NCBI RefSeq assembly: GCF_965276875.1
Contig: NZ_OZ255701.1
Location: forward strand, 4,154,001-4,218,000
Source: Lichenicoccus sp965276875
GTDB taxonomy: Bacteria; Pseudomonadota; Alphaproteobacteria; Acetobacterales; Acetobacteraceae
Direction of reading: 5' to 3'
Length of the DNA stretch: 64,000 bases
Below the pieces are notes generated by a model that searched no databases, was not told the origin of the DNA, and saw only the letters and a program-made list of their open reading frames with translations. The position numbers were made by a program, and so were the translations under genes. Positions 1 through 7,355 of this stretch are shown in pieces. Position 1 is the stretch's first letter, and the number at the start of each line of letters is the position of its first letter.

Positions 1-1343
1 ACGGTCGAAGGTTCGGAGCCTCCCTTGAGCCAGAGAGGTACCTCCATGAAGTCGCGCGCGCTCCGGGATTCGACGGCAGAGCCATAAAGCTCGCCAAAGA
101 CCCCGTTCCAATACCATTGGACCAGCTTTGCGCGTACCGCGTCGTGTTCCCAGGCTTCCCCGACGTCGGCAAGGATCGCGGCCAAGGGGACGATCTGGGA
201 CTGATAGGGCAGATCAAAAATCCGGTAGATGTGCAGCATGTGCAAAAATTTGGCGGCCTGAGTGAACCCATGCTCCACTTTGGTTTCGAACTGCTTGTAG
301 GCATCCAGCGGGAGGTCGAGGAGTGCCTGGCGGTTGCCGGAAACGGCTGGCAGTTCCTTGCCTTGCTTTCCAGCCTGTTCAGCCGTGCGCCGCCGTTCGC
401 GGGTATAAAACAGCGAGATCGCTTGCAGGAAATCCGTGTTACTGACGCTCGCGAGGATGCCGGCATCGGAGTGCGCCGGCCTCAGAGCGTCAGCAAGTCG
501 GCGATGACGCCCCTTCGTGCTGTCGTCACCGTACCAGTCCTTGCGGAGCTCGTGCCCCGACGCGGCATACAACGCCGTGACGAGCTCGAAGGCATCGAGC
601 GCTTTGCCGCCGGTGTTGACCTTCTCGAAGACGACGCACACGGCCTCTTTTGAGGTCGATCGGTCCAGGGCGATCACCGGGACGCGGTAGTATTTAAAGT
701 TCTCAAGGACTTGACGCTTGAAGCTTCGAAAATCCTCGCGGAGTTTTTTGTTCTGGTCACCTGACCAGAAATCATCGAAGCCGTCTTGCCACTTATCCCA
801 ATCGAACACCTGGCAGACGGGATACACAAGTGCTGCGTACTCCTTCTCCGGCGTTGAAAGATCGCGCGTGATTTCGCGGCCAAAGTCCGTGCGCTCGGTC
901 CTGTCCTCCGGAACACCAATGATTGCCTCTTCCCGATCAACGGCTTCATCAAGCGCCTTTCGGATGTCGATGTAGAACCACCGGCGGACTTTCTTCTTTT
1001 TGGGCGTGACGGTTTCGACAACCTTGCCGCGCAGAATGACTTGGTAAAGCGAGGTGATACGCTGCTGGCCGTCCAGGAGGAGCGATTGCGGAGCCGTCTG
1101 GCGGCCAGTCGCAGGTGCGCCTTCGACAAGGCGCGGTCTGAAGTTCACCGGACCGCCCGTGTCGAGTGACATGAGAGCGCCAACTGGAAAGGCTCGAGAA
1201 ACTGATGCGATCAGACTCTTTATACGGTTCTCATCCCAAACCCAGCTACGCTGAAAATCAGGAAGCTGAATGACGCCTCGATGGCAATCGTCGAGAAGTC
1301 TTTCCAGGTCAATTGGGTTTGTCTGAAACGTCGAGCCCGCCAC
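1..1343 (-). CDS. DUF262 domain protein (GmrSD-like), 3' end outside window
   Basis: An uninterrupted minus-strand frame of 447 codons runs off the left edge, so the C-terminus is missing. The DUF262 hallmarks are visible: IQLPDFQRSWVWD near residue 27, LLDGQQRITSLY near residue 88 and FEKVNTGGKALDAFEL near residue 220. DUF262 is the nucleotide-binding ParB/sulfiredoxin-like domain of GmrS and related restriction or defence proteins; a DUF1524 HNH nuclease domain is often fused or adjacent, but any such part would lie outside the window. The GTG start at 1343 has a strong GGGGGAGG ribosome site about 7 bases upstream. Base composition is visibly less GC-rich than the neighbours, which is consistent with acquisition as a defence gene. 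The family assignment is solid; the target is unknown. Confidence 0.85.
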   Translation of the reverse strand, partial: MAGSTFQTNPIDLERLLDDCHRGVIQLPDFQRSWVWDENRIKSLIASVSRAFPVGALMSLDTGGPVNFRPRLVEGAPATGRQTAPQSLLLDGQQRITSLYQVILRGKVVETVTPKKKKVRRWFYIDIRKALDEAVDREEAIIGVPEDRTERTDFGREITRDLSTPEKEYAALVYPVCQVFDWDKWQDGFDDFWSGDQNKKLREDFRSFKRQVLENFKYYRVPVIALDRSTSKEAVCVVFEKVNTGGKALDAFELVTALYAASGHELRKDWYGDDSTKGRHRRLADALRPAHSDAGILASVSNTDFLQAISLFYTRERRRTAEQAGKQGKELPAVSGNRQALLDLPLDAYKQFETKVEHGFTQAAKFLHMLHIYRIFDLPYQSQIVPLAAILADVGEAWEHDAVRAKLVQWYWNGVFGELYGSAVESRSARDFMEVPLWLKGGSEPST

Positions 1344-1481
1344 CTTACTGCCTCCCCCTTTTGTATTGCCTGGCTGCCGATCAACGAACTGTTTCTTCGG
1401 CTAGGCCTTTGGCTACGTTGCTGTCCTATATGCCACAACACGATTGCTCCGGTAGCAAACCGAAACTTCTGTGCGGATACG

Positions 1482-1934
1482 CTACCCCCGCCCGCGATAG
1501 CCGGGCACGTCCTGGGCGGGTATCCACACGCCGGCCGGGGGTTCGCCGGTTTGCCAGAAGACGTCGATCGGGATGCCGCCGCGGGGATACCAATAGGCGC
1601 CGATCCTGAGCCAGAGCGGTTGCAGACGATCCACCAGGGTTTGCGCGATCTGCACGCTGCACGCCTCGTGGAAGGCGCCGTGGTTGCGAAAGCTGGTGAG
1701 ATAGAGCTTGAGCGACTTGCTCTCGACGATCCAGCCGTCCGGCACATAGTCGATCACCAGATGCGCGAAATCGGGCTGGCCGGTGACCGGGCAGAGCGAG
1801 GTGAATTCCGGTGCGGTGAAGCGCACCAGGTAGCGATGGTGCGGATGCGGCGAGGCGACCCGCTCTAGCACGGCCTCTTCGGGGCTCGATGGCGTCGGCG
1901 TTGGTTGGCCGAGTTGGGTACGGGGTTCAGTCAT
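1482..1934 (-). CDS. queF: NADPH-dependent 7-cyano-7-deazaguanine reductase QueF
   Basis: This 150-residue protein reduces the nitrile of preQ0 to the amine preQ1 in queuosine biosynthesis. It is the short, unimodular (YkvM-like) type. The motif FTSLCPVTGQPDF carries the catalytic Cys48, which forms the thioimide with the substrate, and the catalytic Asp55. ESKSLKLYLTSFRNH is the family's substrate and NADPH signature. It is the last gene of the que run and overlaps queD by 8 bases, so translation is probably coupled. Confidence 0.96.
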   Translation of the reverse strand: MTEPRTQLGQPTPTPSSPEEAVLERVASPHPHHRYLVRFTAPEFTSLCPVTGQPDFAHLVIDYVPDGWIVESKSLKLYLTSFRNHGAFHEACSVQIAQTLVDRLQPLWLRIGAYWYPRGGIPIDVFWQTGEPPAGVWIPAQDVPGYRGRG

Positions 1935-2457
1935 CGGCGATGCTCATATCGGGGCGTTGCCACCAGCAGGACTCGCGCGGCGTCGGCAGCACGGCGCTGG
2001 GATCGCCGTCGAAGATCACGCTGTTGGTGGGCGTCTCCTCCAGCGTGATGGAGACGCAGCGCAGCACGTCGCCCTCGTTGTGCAGGAAGGCTGCCAGCTT
2101 GGCCATCATCAGGCAGGCCATCAGCTCGGTGGTCGGATCGCCTGGGGTGATGATGATGCGCGCGGCGCGGGCCGGCTCGTGCGTCCTGAACCAGCCGAGC
2201 AGCGGGTCGCCCGCGCCGAGCTGCAAGGCGTGGTCGAGCCGCTCGTCGATCCAGCGGTGCCAGGTGGCTTTGGCGCGCGCGAATGGCAGCGCCATGTTGG
2301 TAGCGCCGTCGAAGCGTGCAAGCGAGGTTGGTTGCAGGCGGACGCGAACGGTCTCGTTATGGCCGTGCGGCAGCGCGCAGCTCTCGCCGGCGCCGTTGAT
2401 CAAGCGGTGCCCCATCGAGAAGCGGCGGCTGAACACCATGGCGCAGGACCCGCTCAT
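1927..2457 (-). CDS. queD: 6-carboxy-5,6,7,8-tetrahydropterin synthase QueD
   Basis: QueD converts dihydroneopterin triphosphate to 6-carboxytetrahydropterin, the substrate of QueE. The protein has 176 residues. Zinc ligands are His17 (FSRRFSMGHRL) and the HGH pair His31/His33; Cys27 in GESCALPHGH is the expected catalytic cysteine. TTELMACL and ITLEETPTNS match the substrate-binding glutamates of the family. It is longer than the roughly 120-residue E. coli enzyme because of an insertion around residues 55-95, as in many alphaproteobacterial homologues. The start at 2457 overlaps the queC stop as ATGA; an upstream in-frame start would add seven residues and is less likely. Confidence 0.92.
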   Translation of the reverse strand: MSGSCAMVFSRRFSMGHRLINGAGESCALPHGHNETVRVRLQPTSLARFDGATNMALPFARAKATWHRWIDERLDHALQLGAGDPLLGWFRTHEPARAARIIITPGDPTTELMACLMMAKLAAFLHNEGDVLRCVSITLEETPTNSVIFDGDPSAVLPTPRESCWWQRPDMSIADD

Positions 2458-3155
2458 GATGCGCGGTATGCCTCCCAACCGCGGCGTCGCAATTCACAGG
2501 CCGGGCAGGTGCCGCAGCCATAGCCCCAGGAATGCAGGGTCTCGCGCACGCCCAGGTAGCAGCTGTGGGTCTCACGGACCAGCAGATCGACCAGGCCGGT
2601 GCCGCCGAGGGACTCGGCGAGGGCCCAGGTCTGCGCCTTGTCGCGCCACATCAGCGGGGTGTGCAGCACGAAGCGGCGGTCCATGCCGAGATTGAGCGTC
2701 ACCTGCAAGGCCTTGATTGTGTCATCGCGGCAGTCCGGATAGCCGGAATAGTCGGTCTCGCACATGCCGCCGACCAGATGGCGCAGGTCGCGACGCATCG
2801 CGAGGGCCGCGGCAAAGGTCAGGAAAAGCAGGTTGCGTCCCGGCACGAAGGTGTTCGGCAGGCCGCCGTCGCCAAGGCTGATTGCAGCGTCGCGGGTCAG
2901 GGCGGTCTCGGAGAGCTGGCCGAGGGCTGCAAGTTCGAGCGTATGGTCGGGGCCGAGGCGTGGCACCCAGCCGGCATCGATGCGCGCAAGGCCCTCGCGT
3001 ACGGCTTTGCGGCAGGCGAGCTCGACGACGTGGCGCTGGCCGTAATCGAAGCCGAGCGTCTCGACATGCGCGAAGCGGTCCAGTGCCCAGGCGAGGCAGG
3101 TCGCGGAGTCCTGACCGCCGGAGAACAGCACCAGCGCACCTTCGTCGCCGATCAT
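2454..3155 (-). CDS. queC: 7-cyano-7-deazaguanine synthase QueC
   Basis: QueC converts 7-carboxy-7-deazaguanine to preQ0 using ATP and ammonia. The 233-residue protein opens with the PP-loop ATPase motif SGGQDS at residues 12-17. It ends with a zinc-binding cluster, a Cys near SCYLG followed by CGTCPAC. The ATG at 3155 overlaps the queE stop as TGATG. A longer frame begins at 3218, but it lies inside queE and adds no recognisable sequence, so the overlapping start is preferred. Confidence 0.95.
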   Translation of the reverse strand: MIGDEGALVLFSGGQDSATCLAWALDRFAHVETLGFDYGQRHVVELACRKAVREGLARIDAGWVPRLGPDHTLELAALGQLSETALTRDAAISLGDGGLPNTFVPGRNLLFLTFAAALAMRRDLRHLVGGMCETDYSGYPDCRDDTIKALQVTLNLGMDRRFVLHTPLMWRDKAQTWALAESLGGTGLVDLLVRETHSCYLGVRETLHSWGYGCGTCPACELRRRGWEAYRAS

Positions 3156-3772
3156 CAGGGGATCCCGATCATCTTGTGGGTCTGCACACTGAGCCGCCAG
3201 TGCGGGTGCGCGAGACAATAGGCGACCGTGGCCTCGGTGTTGCGCGCGCGGTCCGGGCCGTCCATCGGCTGCAGGAAGAAGTGCCGGAAGTCGCAGGTCT
3301 CGAACGAGGCCGGATCGAGCGCGTCCTGGGGGAATACCAGCTTAAGTTCGTGGCCTTGCCGCTGCCGGAACGCCGCTCCTGCTTTCGGGCTTACGCAAAT
3401 CCAATCGATCCCGGCGGGCGCCTCGATGGTGCCGTTGGTTTCGACCGCGATGGTAAAATCGCGGCGGTGCAGGGCTTCGATCAGCGGTGCGTCGACTTGC
3501 AGAAGCGGCTCCCCGCCGGTGATGACGACGTAACGCTGAGCCGGCCCGCCGCGCCAGCAGCGCGCGATCGCCTCCGCCAGAGTCTCGGCATCGGCGAAGC
3601 GCTCGCCGCCTACGAAATCGGTGTCGCAGAAGCGGCAGACAGCCTCGGCGCGGTCCGCCTCGCGTCCCGACCACAGATTGCAGCCGGCGAAGCGGCAGAA
3701 CACCGACGCCCGGCCGGAGTGCGCGCCCTCGCCCTGTAGGGTCGCGAAAATTTCCTTCACCGCATAGGCCAT
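3155..3772 (-). CDS. queE: 7-carboxy-7-deazaguanine synthase QueE (radical SAM)
   Basis: This radical SAM enzyme contracts the 6-carboxytetrahydropterin ring to 7-carboxy-7-deazaguanine. The 205-residue protein lacks the usual CxxxCxxC. Instead, Cys31, Cys46 and Cys49 form the CX14CX2C cluster motif known from one QueE subfamily (the Burkholderia multivorans type). The N-terminal EIFATLQGEGAHSGR and the VITGGEPLLQ motif are typical QueE. It lies 19 bases after bioB and is translationally linked to queC. Confidence 0.95.
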   Translation of the reverse strand: MAYAVKEIFATLQGEGAHSGRASVFCRFAGCNLWSGREADRAEAVCRFCDTDFVGGERFADAETLAEAIARCWRGGPAQRYVVITGGEPLLQVDAPLIEALHRRDFTIAVETNGTIEAPAGIDWICVSPKAGAAFRQRQGHELKLVFPQDALDPASFETCDFRHFFLQPMDGPDRARNTEATVAYCLAHPHWRLSVQTHKMIGIP

Positions 3773-3791
3773 GGGCCGGGGTGTCGCCTAT

Positions 3792-4742
3792 TCAGGCCAT
3801 CGGACGCAAGCCGAGGCGTTCGAGCAGGCGCATGTCGTGGCTCTGGGTGGGATTGGGCGTGGTCAGCAGTTTCGGTCCGCAGAAGATCGAATTGGCGCCA
3901 GCAAGGAAGCATAAAGACTGGGCCTCGTCGCTCATGCTCTCGCGGCCGGCGGAGAGCCGGACCATGCTGGCCGGCATGATGATCCGGGCGGCGGCGATGA
4001 TTCGAACGAAGTCGATCGCATCGATTGGCGGCGCGTCCGCCAGCCTGGTGCCCTGGACGCGCATCAGCAGGTTGATCGGCACGCTCTCGGGGTGCTTCGG
4101 CAGGCAGGCGAGGGTGGCGAGCAGGCCGGCCTGGTCCTCCTCGCTCTCGCCGAGCCCGATGATGCCGCCGCAGCAGACATTGATGCCGGCGTCGCGCACA
4201 TGCGCCAGCGTGTCGAGCCGGTCCTGGTAGGTGCGGGTGGTGATCACCGCGCCATAATGTTCGGGCGAGGTATCGAGGTTGTGGTTGTAGTAGTCGAGCC
4301 CGGCGTCGGCCAGACGGCCGGCCTGCGGCGCGGTCAGCATCCCCAGCGTGACACAGCTTTCCAGGCCGAGCTTGCGCACCTCCTCGACCATGACGCAGAC
4401 GCGGTCGAGGTCGGCATCCTTGGGCGCGCGCCAAGCGGCCCCCATACAGAACCGGCTCGCACCGGCCGCCTTGGCCGCGCGCGCCTCGGCCAGCACCGCA
4501 TCGAGCGCCATCAGCTTGCTCGCTTTCAGGCCGCTTTCGTGATGCACGCTCTGCGAGCAGTAGCCGCAATCCTCCGGGCAACCGCCGGTCTTGATCGAGA
4601 GCAGTGTCGAGAGCTGGATGTCGCGTGGGTCGAACGCCGCGCGATGGGTCGTTTGTGCCCGAAACAGCAGGTCCGGGAAGGGCAGGGCGATCAGCGCCGC
4701 GACCTCCGCGCGTGTCCAATCATGGCGCACTTCAACGGTCAT
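3792..4742 (-). CDS. bioB: Biotin synthase BioB
   Basis: BioB inserts sulfur into dethiobiotin in the last step of biotin synthesis. The 316-residue protein has the radical SAM motif C55-x3-C59-x2-C62 (GGCPEDCGYCSQS). YNHNLDTSPEHY, CCGGIIGLGES and the C-terminal GANSIFCGPKLLTT supply the other conserved iron-sulfur and substrate residues. The start at MTVEVRHDW (4742) overlaps the end of pip by 11 bases; a longer frame to 4847 is antisense-like junk within pip. No other bio gene is in the window, so bioB stands alone among peptidase and queuosine genes. Confidence 0.96.
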   Translation of the reverse strand: MTVEVRHDWTRAEVAALIALPFPDLLFRAQTTHRAAFDPRDIQLSTLLSIKTGGCPEDCGYCSQSVHHESGLKASKLMALDAVLAEARAAKAAGASRFCMGAAWRAPKDADLDRVCVMVEEVRKLGLESCVTLGMLTAPQAGRLADAGLDYYNHNLDTSPEHYGAVITTRTYQDRLDTLAHVRDAGINVCCGGIIGLGESEEDQAGLLATLACLPKHPESVPINLLMRVQGTRLADAPPIDAIDFVRIIAAARIIMPASMVRLSAGRESMSDEAQSLCFLAGANSIFCGPKLLTTPNPTQSHDMRLLERLGLRPMA

Positions 4743-5682
4743 CGCGAAACCCTTCCACGGCCGCGACCAGGGCGCGACGGATACCGGACTCGAGCGCCGA
4801 ATGGCCGGCGTCCGGGATGATTGTGAGACGTGCCGAGGGCCAGGCATCGGCGAGCTGGTAGGCGCTGCGCGCCGGGCAGATCATGTCGTAGCGGCCTTGC
4901 ACGATTTCCGCTGGCAGATGCGCGATCCGGTGCATGCGCGCGAGCAGGCCGTCCTGCGGCAGGAACAGCTTGTTGGCGAAATAATGCGCCTCGATGCGGG
5001 CGAGACCCAGCGTGGCGCGGTCGCGCGAGAAGCCGGCGACGGCGGCTGGGGTCGGCAGCAGGGTCGAGCAGGTGCCCTCGTAGATCGACCAGGCGCGCGA
5101 GGCTGCGAGATGGACGGTAGGATCCGGGTCGGTCAGACGCGACAGATAGGCGCCGAGCAGGTCGCCGCGCTCGGTCTCGGGCAGGTAGCCCGCGAACGCC
5201 GCGTGCGCGTCCGGGAACACCTGGGCGAGACCATGCAGGAACCAGTCGAGTTCCTCCGGTCGCCCGAGAAAGACCCCGCGCAGCACCATCGCGCTGACCC
5301 GTTCGGGATGCATCTGCGCGTAGCACAAGCCGAGCGTGGAGCCCCAGGAGCCGCCAAACAGCAGCCAGCGCTCGATCCCCAGGTGCAGACGCAGCGCCTC
5401 GATGTCATCGAGCAGGGCCGGCGTGGTGTTGCCGGTGATGCTGCCGTGCGGCCGCGACCGGCCGGCGCCGCGCTGATCAAAGACCACGACGCGCCAGTGG
5501 CCCGGATCGAAAAAGCGCCGATGCACCGCGCCGGCTCCGGCCCCGGGGCCGCCGTGCAGGAACAGCGCCGGCCGTCCCTGTGGATTGCCGATCTGCTCCC
5601 AATAGAGCGAATGACCACCCTCGACGGACAGATATCCGGTCTCATAGGGGTCGATTTCCGCAAACAGATCGCCGCGCGCCAT
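4732..5682 (-). CDS. pip: Proline iminopeptidase (alpha/beta hydrolase, S33)
   Basis: The enzyme removes N-terminal proline from peptides. The 316-residue protein has the oxyanion motif HGGPGAG at 43-49, FDQRGAGRS, and the nucleophile elbow GGSWGS with Ser112. The C-terminal ...PDAGHSALE supplies the catalytic His. The start at 5682 (MARGDLFAEIDPYETGYL) fits the family length; the longer frame to 5973 lies antisense to the DUF423 gene. It opens the minus-strand run that continues into bioB and queECDF, and only 44 bases separate it from the divergent DUF423 gene. Confidence 0.93.
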   Translation of the reverse strand: MARGDLFAEIDPYETGYLSVEGGHSLYWEQIGNPQGRPALFLHGGPGAGAGAVHRRFFDPGHWRVVVFDQRGAGRSRPHGSITGNTTPALLDDIEALRLHLGIERWLLFGGSWGSTLGLCYAQMHPERVSAMVLRGVFLGRPEELDWFLHGLAQVFPDAHAAFAGYLPETERGDLLGAYLSRLTDPDPTVHLAASRAWSIYEGTCSTLLPTPAAVAGFSRDRATLGLARIEAHYFANKLFLPQDGLLARMHRIAHLPAEIVQGRYDMICPARSAYQLADAWPSARLTIIPDAGHSALESGIRRALVAAVEGFRDDR

Positions 5683-5726
5683 GTCGCGACTATACCCGTA
5701 TGCGGCGGCACCGCTAGGATCGCGGT

Positions 5727-6116
5727 ATGAGGGTGCATCTGCATGATGCAGGCGCGGGCAGAGCCTGGTTCGGCGCCGGCGCGGTGATGGGTCTGTGCGC
5801 GGTGGCGTTCGCGGCCGTGTCGGCGCATCTGCCCGAGCGGATGCTGCATGCCGGCGGCCGCGAGGCGTTGCGTGCCGCCGTGCAGATGCTGGGCTGGCAT
5901 GCAGCGGCCCTGCTGGCGTGCGGGTTGTGGCTGCGGCAGGGCGGTCGGATCGCCGTGCATCTCGCCGGCGCATGCTTCGTGGCAGGAGCCGTCTGCTTCA
6001 CGGTGGGTGTGGCGGTGCCGGTGCTGGGCGGCCCGCATCTGGGCATTCTTGCGCCCACCGGCGGCAGCCTGCTGATGCTCGGCTGGGCGTCGCTCGCGGT
6101 TTCGGCGTTGCTTTAG
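5727..6116 (+). CDS. DUF423 family small membrane protein
   Basis: A 129-residue, strongly hydrophobic protein with about four predicted membrane helices. The C-terminal APTGGSLLMLGWASLAVSAL closely follows the conserved end of the DUF423 (YgdD-like) family, and QMLGWHAAALLACGLWL fits the family's second helix. The biochemical role of the family is not established. It is transcribed divergently from pip and overlaps the convergent gene downstream by 4 bases. Confidence 0.75.
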   Translation: MRVHLHDAGAGRAWFGAGAVMGLCAVAFAAVSAHLPERMLHAGGREALRAAVQMLGWHAAALLACGLWLRQGGRIAVHLAGACFVAGAVCFTVGVAVPVLGGPHLGILAPTGGSLLMLGWASLAVSALL

Positions 6117-7231
6117 CGCGCGCGCCGGCGCTCGATCAGCCGCTCCGTCGCCTGGCGGATGCGCGTGCTGGCAGTGCCGCTGCCGTTCTGGACGATCATG
6201 CCGGTCTCCACCTCGAACACCAGCAGCCTGCCGTCGGCAAGCACGCTGCAATCGAGACCGAAATAATCCAGCCCGACCCTTCGCGCGATCTCGGTCAATG
6301 CACGGACCGCTCGCGCCGGCATCGCCGCGGTAAGGTTGTCGAGGAAGCGTTGCTCCTCGGCCTGCTTGCGCGGGCACGCCTGCATCCCGGCATTGTAATA
6401 CCAGACCGCCCAGTCGTGGTGGATTGCCAGATGCAGCGGATAGGCAATGCCGTCCACGAAGATCACCCGGTATTTGCGCCAAAACCCGTCCGCGCTGCGA
6501 TAGTCGATGAACGGTGCGATGGTGAACACGCGCACGCGGCGATGCTCGACGTAATAGGCGTCCAGTTCGGCGTCACTGCGCACGCAATGCAGCTTTTCGC
6601 CCGCATGCGAGCCGAGCGGGCGGATGATGATGGGCAGGGCGATCGGCGACGGCTCGCCATGCGGCACCAGATGATGCGAGGGCACGACGCCGTCTGCGAG
6701 GTTCTCGAGCAGGTGCGCGGTGCCGGCGCGCGACAGGCGGGCAATGCGTGCGCCGCAATTCATCGTGGGCTTGCCGAGTGACGCGGCCAGCGCATCGGCG
6801 GCGCGCAGCATCGCACCACTCCGCGCGTCCTCCGCGATCGCAATGAAGACCACGTCCACCGCGGGCAGGTCCCGGGGGATTGCAGCATGGGGATCGCGCA
6901 GGACGGCATCGGGGTCGGCAATCCAGAGCGTGTGCAGCAGGGTGCTCTCGTCGAACAGCCGATCGAGCGGCAGGTTCGTCTGGTAGTCGCCGGGGGCTGC
7001 CAGCACCAGCACCGAGCGGCTTGGCGGTACGTCCGCCAGATGCGGCCGGGTGAACAGCGGGTCCTCGGCGATGGCGGCATGCAGATGCGTCAGCGCCGCG
7101 TCGCGGTCGCGCAGGAATTGACAGAGATCCCAGAGCAGCCGGTTGGCCTGTCGGCGCAGGGACGGATCGGCTGTCGCACGTTCTAGACGGCTGCGCGCAT
7201 CCTGCCACTCGGCCGCCAATTGATCGCTCAT
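6113..7231 (-). CDS. ATP-grasp-like protein of unknown function
   Basis: A 372-residue protein starting at MSDQLAAEWQDARSRL, with a purine-rich ribosome site just upstream. Residues 1-80 are helical and TPR-like. The C-terminal half resembles an ATP-grasp ligase: IIIRPLGSHAGEKLH is a nucleotide-binding-loop-like stretch, and LDYFGLDCSVLADGRLLVFEVE is the typical metal-binding Asp/Glu strand pair of RimK or glutathione-synthase relatives. ATP-grasp enzymes usually join a carboxylate to an amine or thiol. I cannot name the substrate, and no pathway genes flank it. Confidence 0.6.
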   Translation of the reverse strand: MSDQLAAEWQDARSRLERATADPSLRRQANRLLWDLCQFLRDRDAALTHLHAAIAEDPLFTRPHLADVPPSRSVLVLAAPGDYQTNLPLDRLFDESTLLHTLWIADPDAVLRDPHAAIPRDLPAVDVVFIAIAEDARSGAMLRAADALAASLGKPTMNCGARIARLSRAGTAHLLENLADGVVPSHHLVPHGEPSPIALPIIIRPLGSHAGEKLHCVRSDAELDAYYVEHRRVRVFTIAPFIDYRSADGFWRKYRVIFVDGIAYPLHLAIHHDWAVWYYNAGMQACPRKQAEEQRFLDNLTAAMPARAVRALTEIARRVGLDYFGLDCSVLADGRLLVFEVETGMIVQNGSGTASTRIRQATERLIERRRAR

Positions 7232-7355
7232 GCCCCCACCTTTGCTTACGGCCGCCGTCCGGAAGGGAGCATGGCTGCAAAAGATGGATACAGTGTGAAT
7301 GCTTCCCACCGCGCCGGCACTGGTGTGAGATAGCGTGTCTCCAGGAGAGCACGTC

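Noticed and set aside
2454..3772. Archaeosine or DNA 7-deazaguanine (dpd) modification cluster, given the nearby DUF262 gene
   Set aside because: Only the standard queE, queC, queD and queF genes are present; no dpdA-like transglycosylase is seen, so tRNA queuosine synthesis is the simpler reading.
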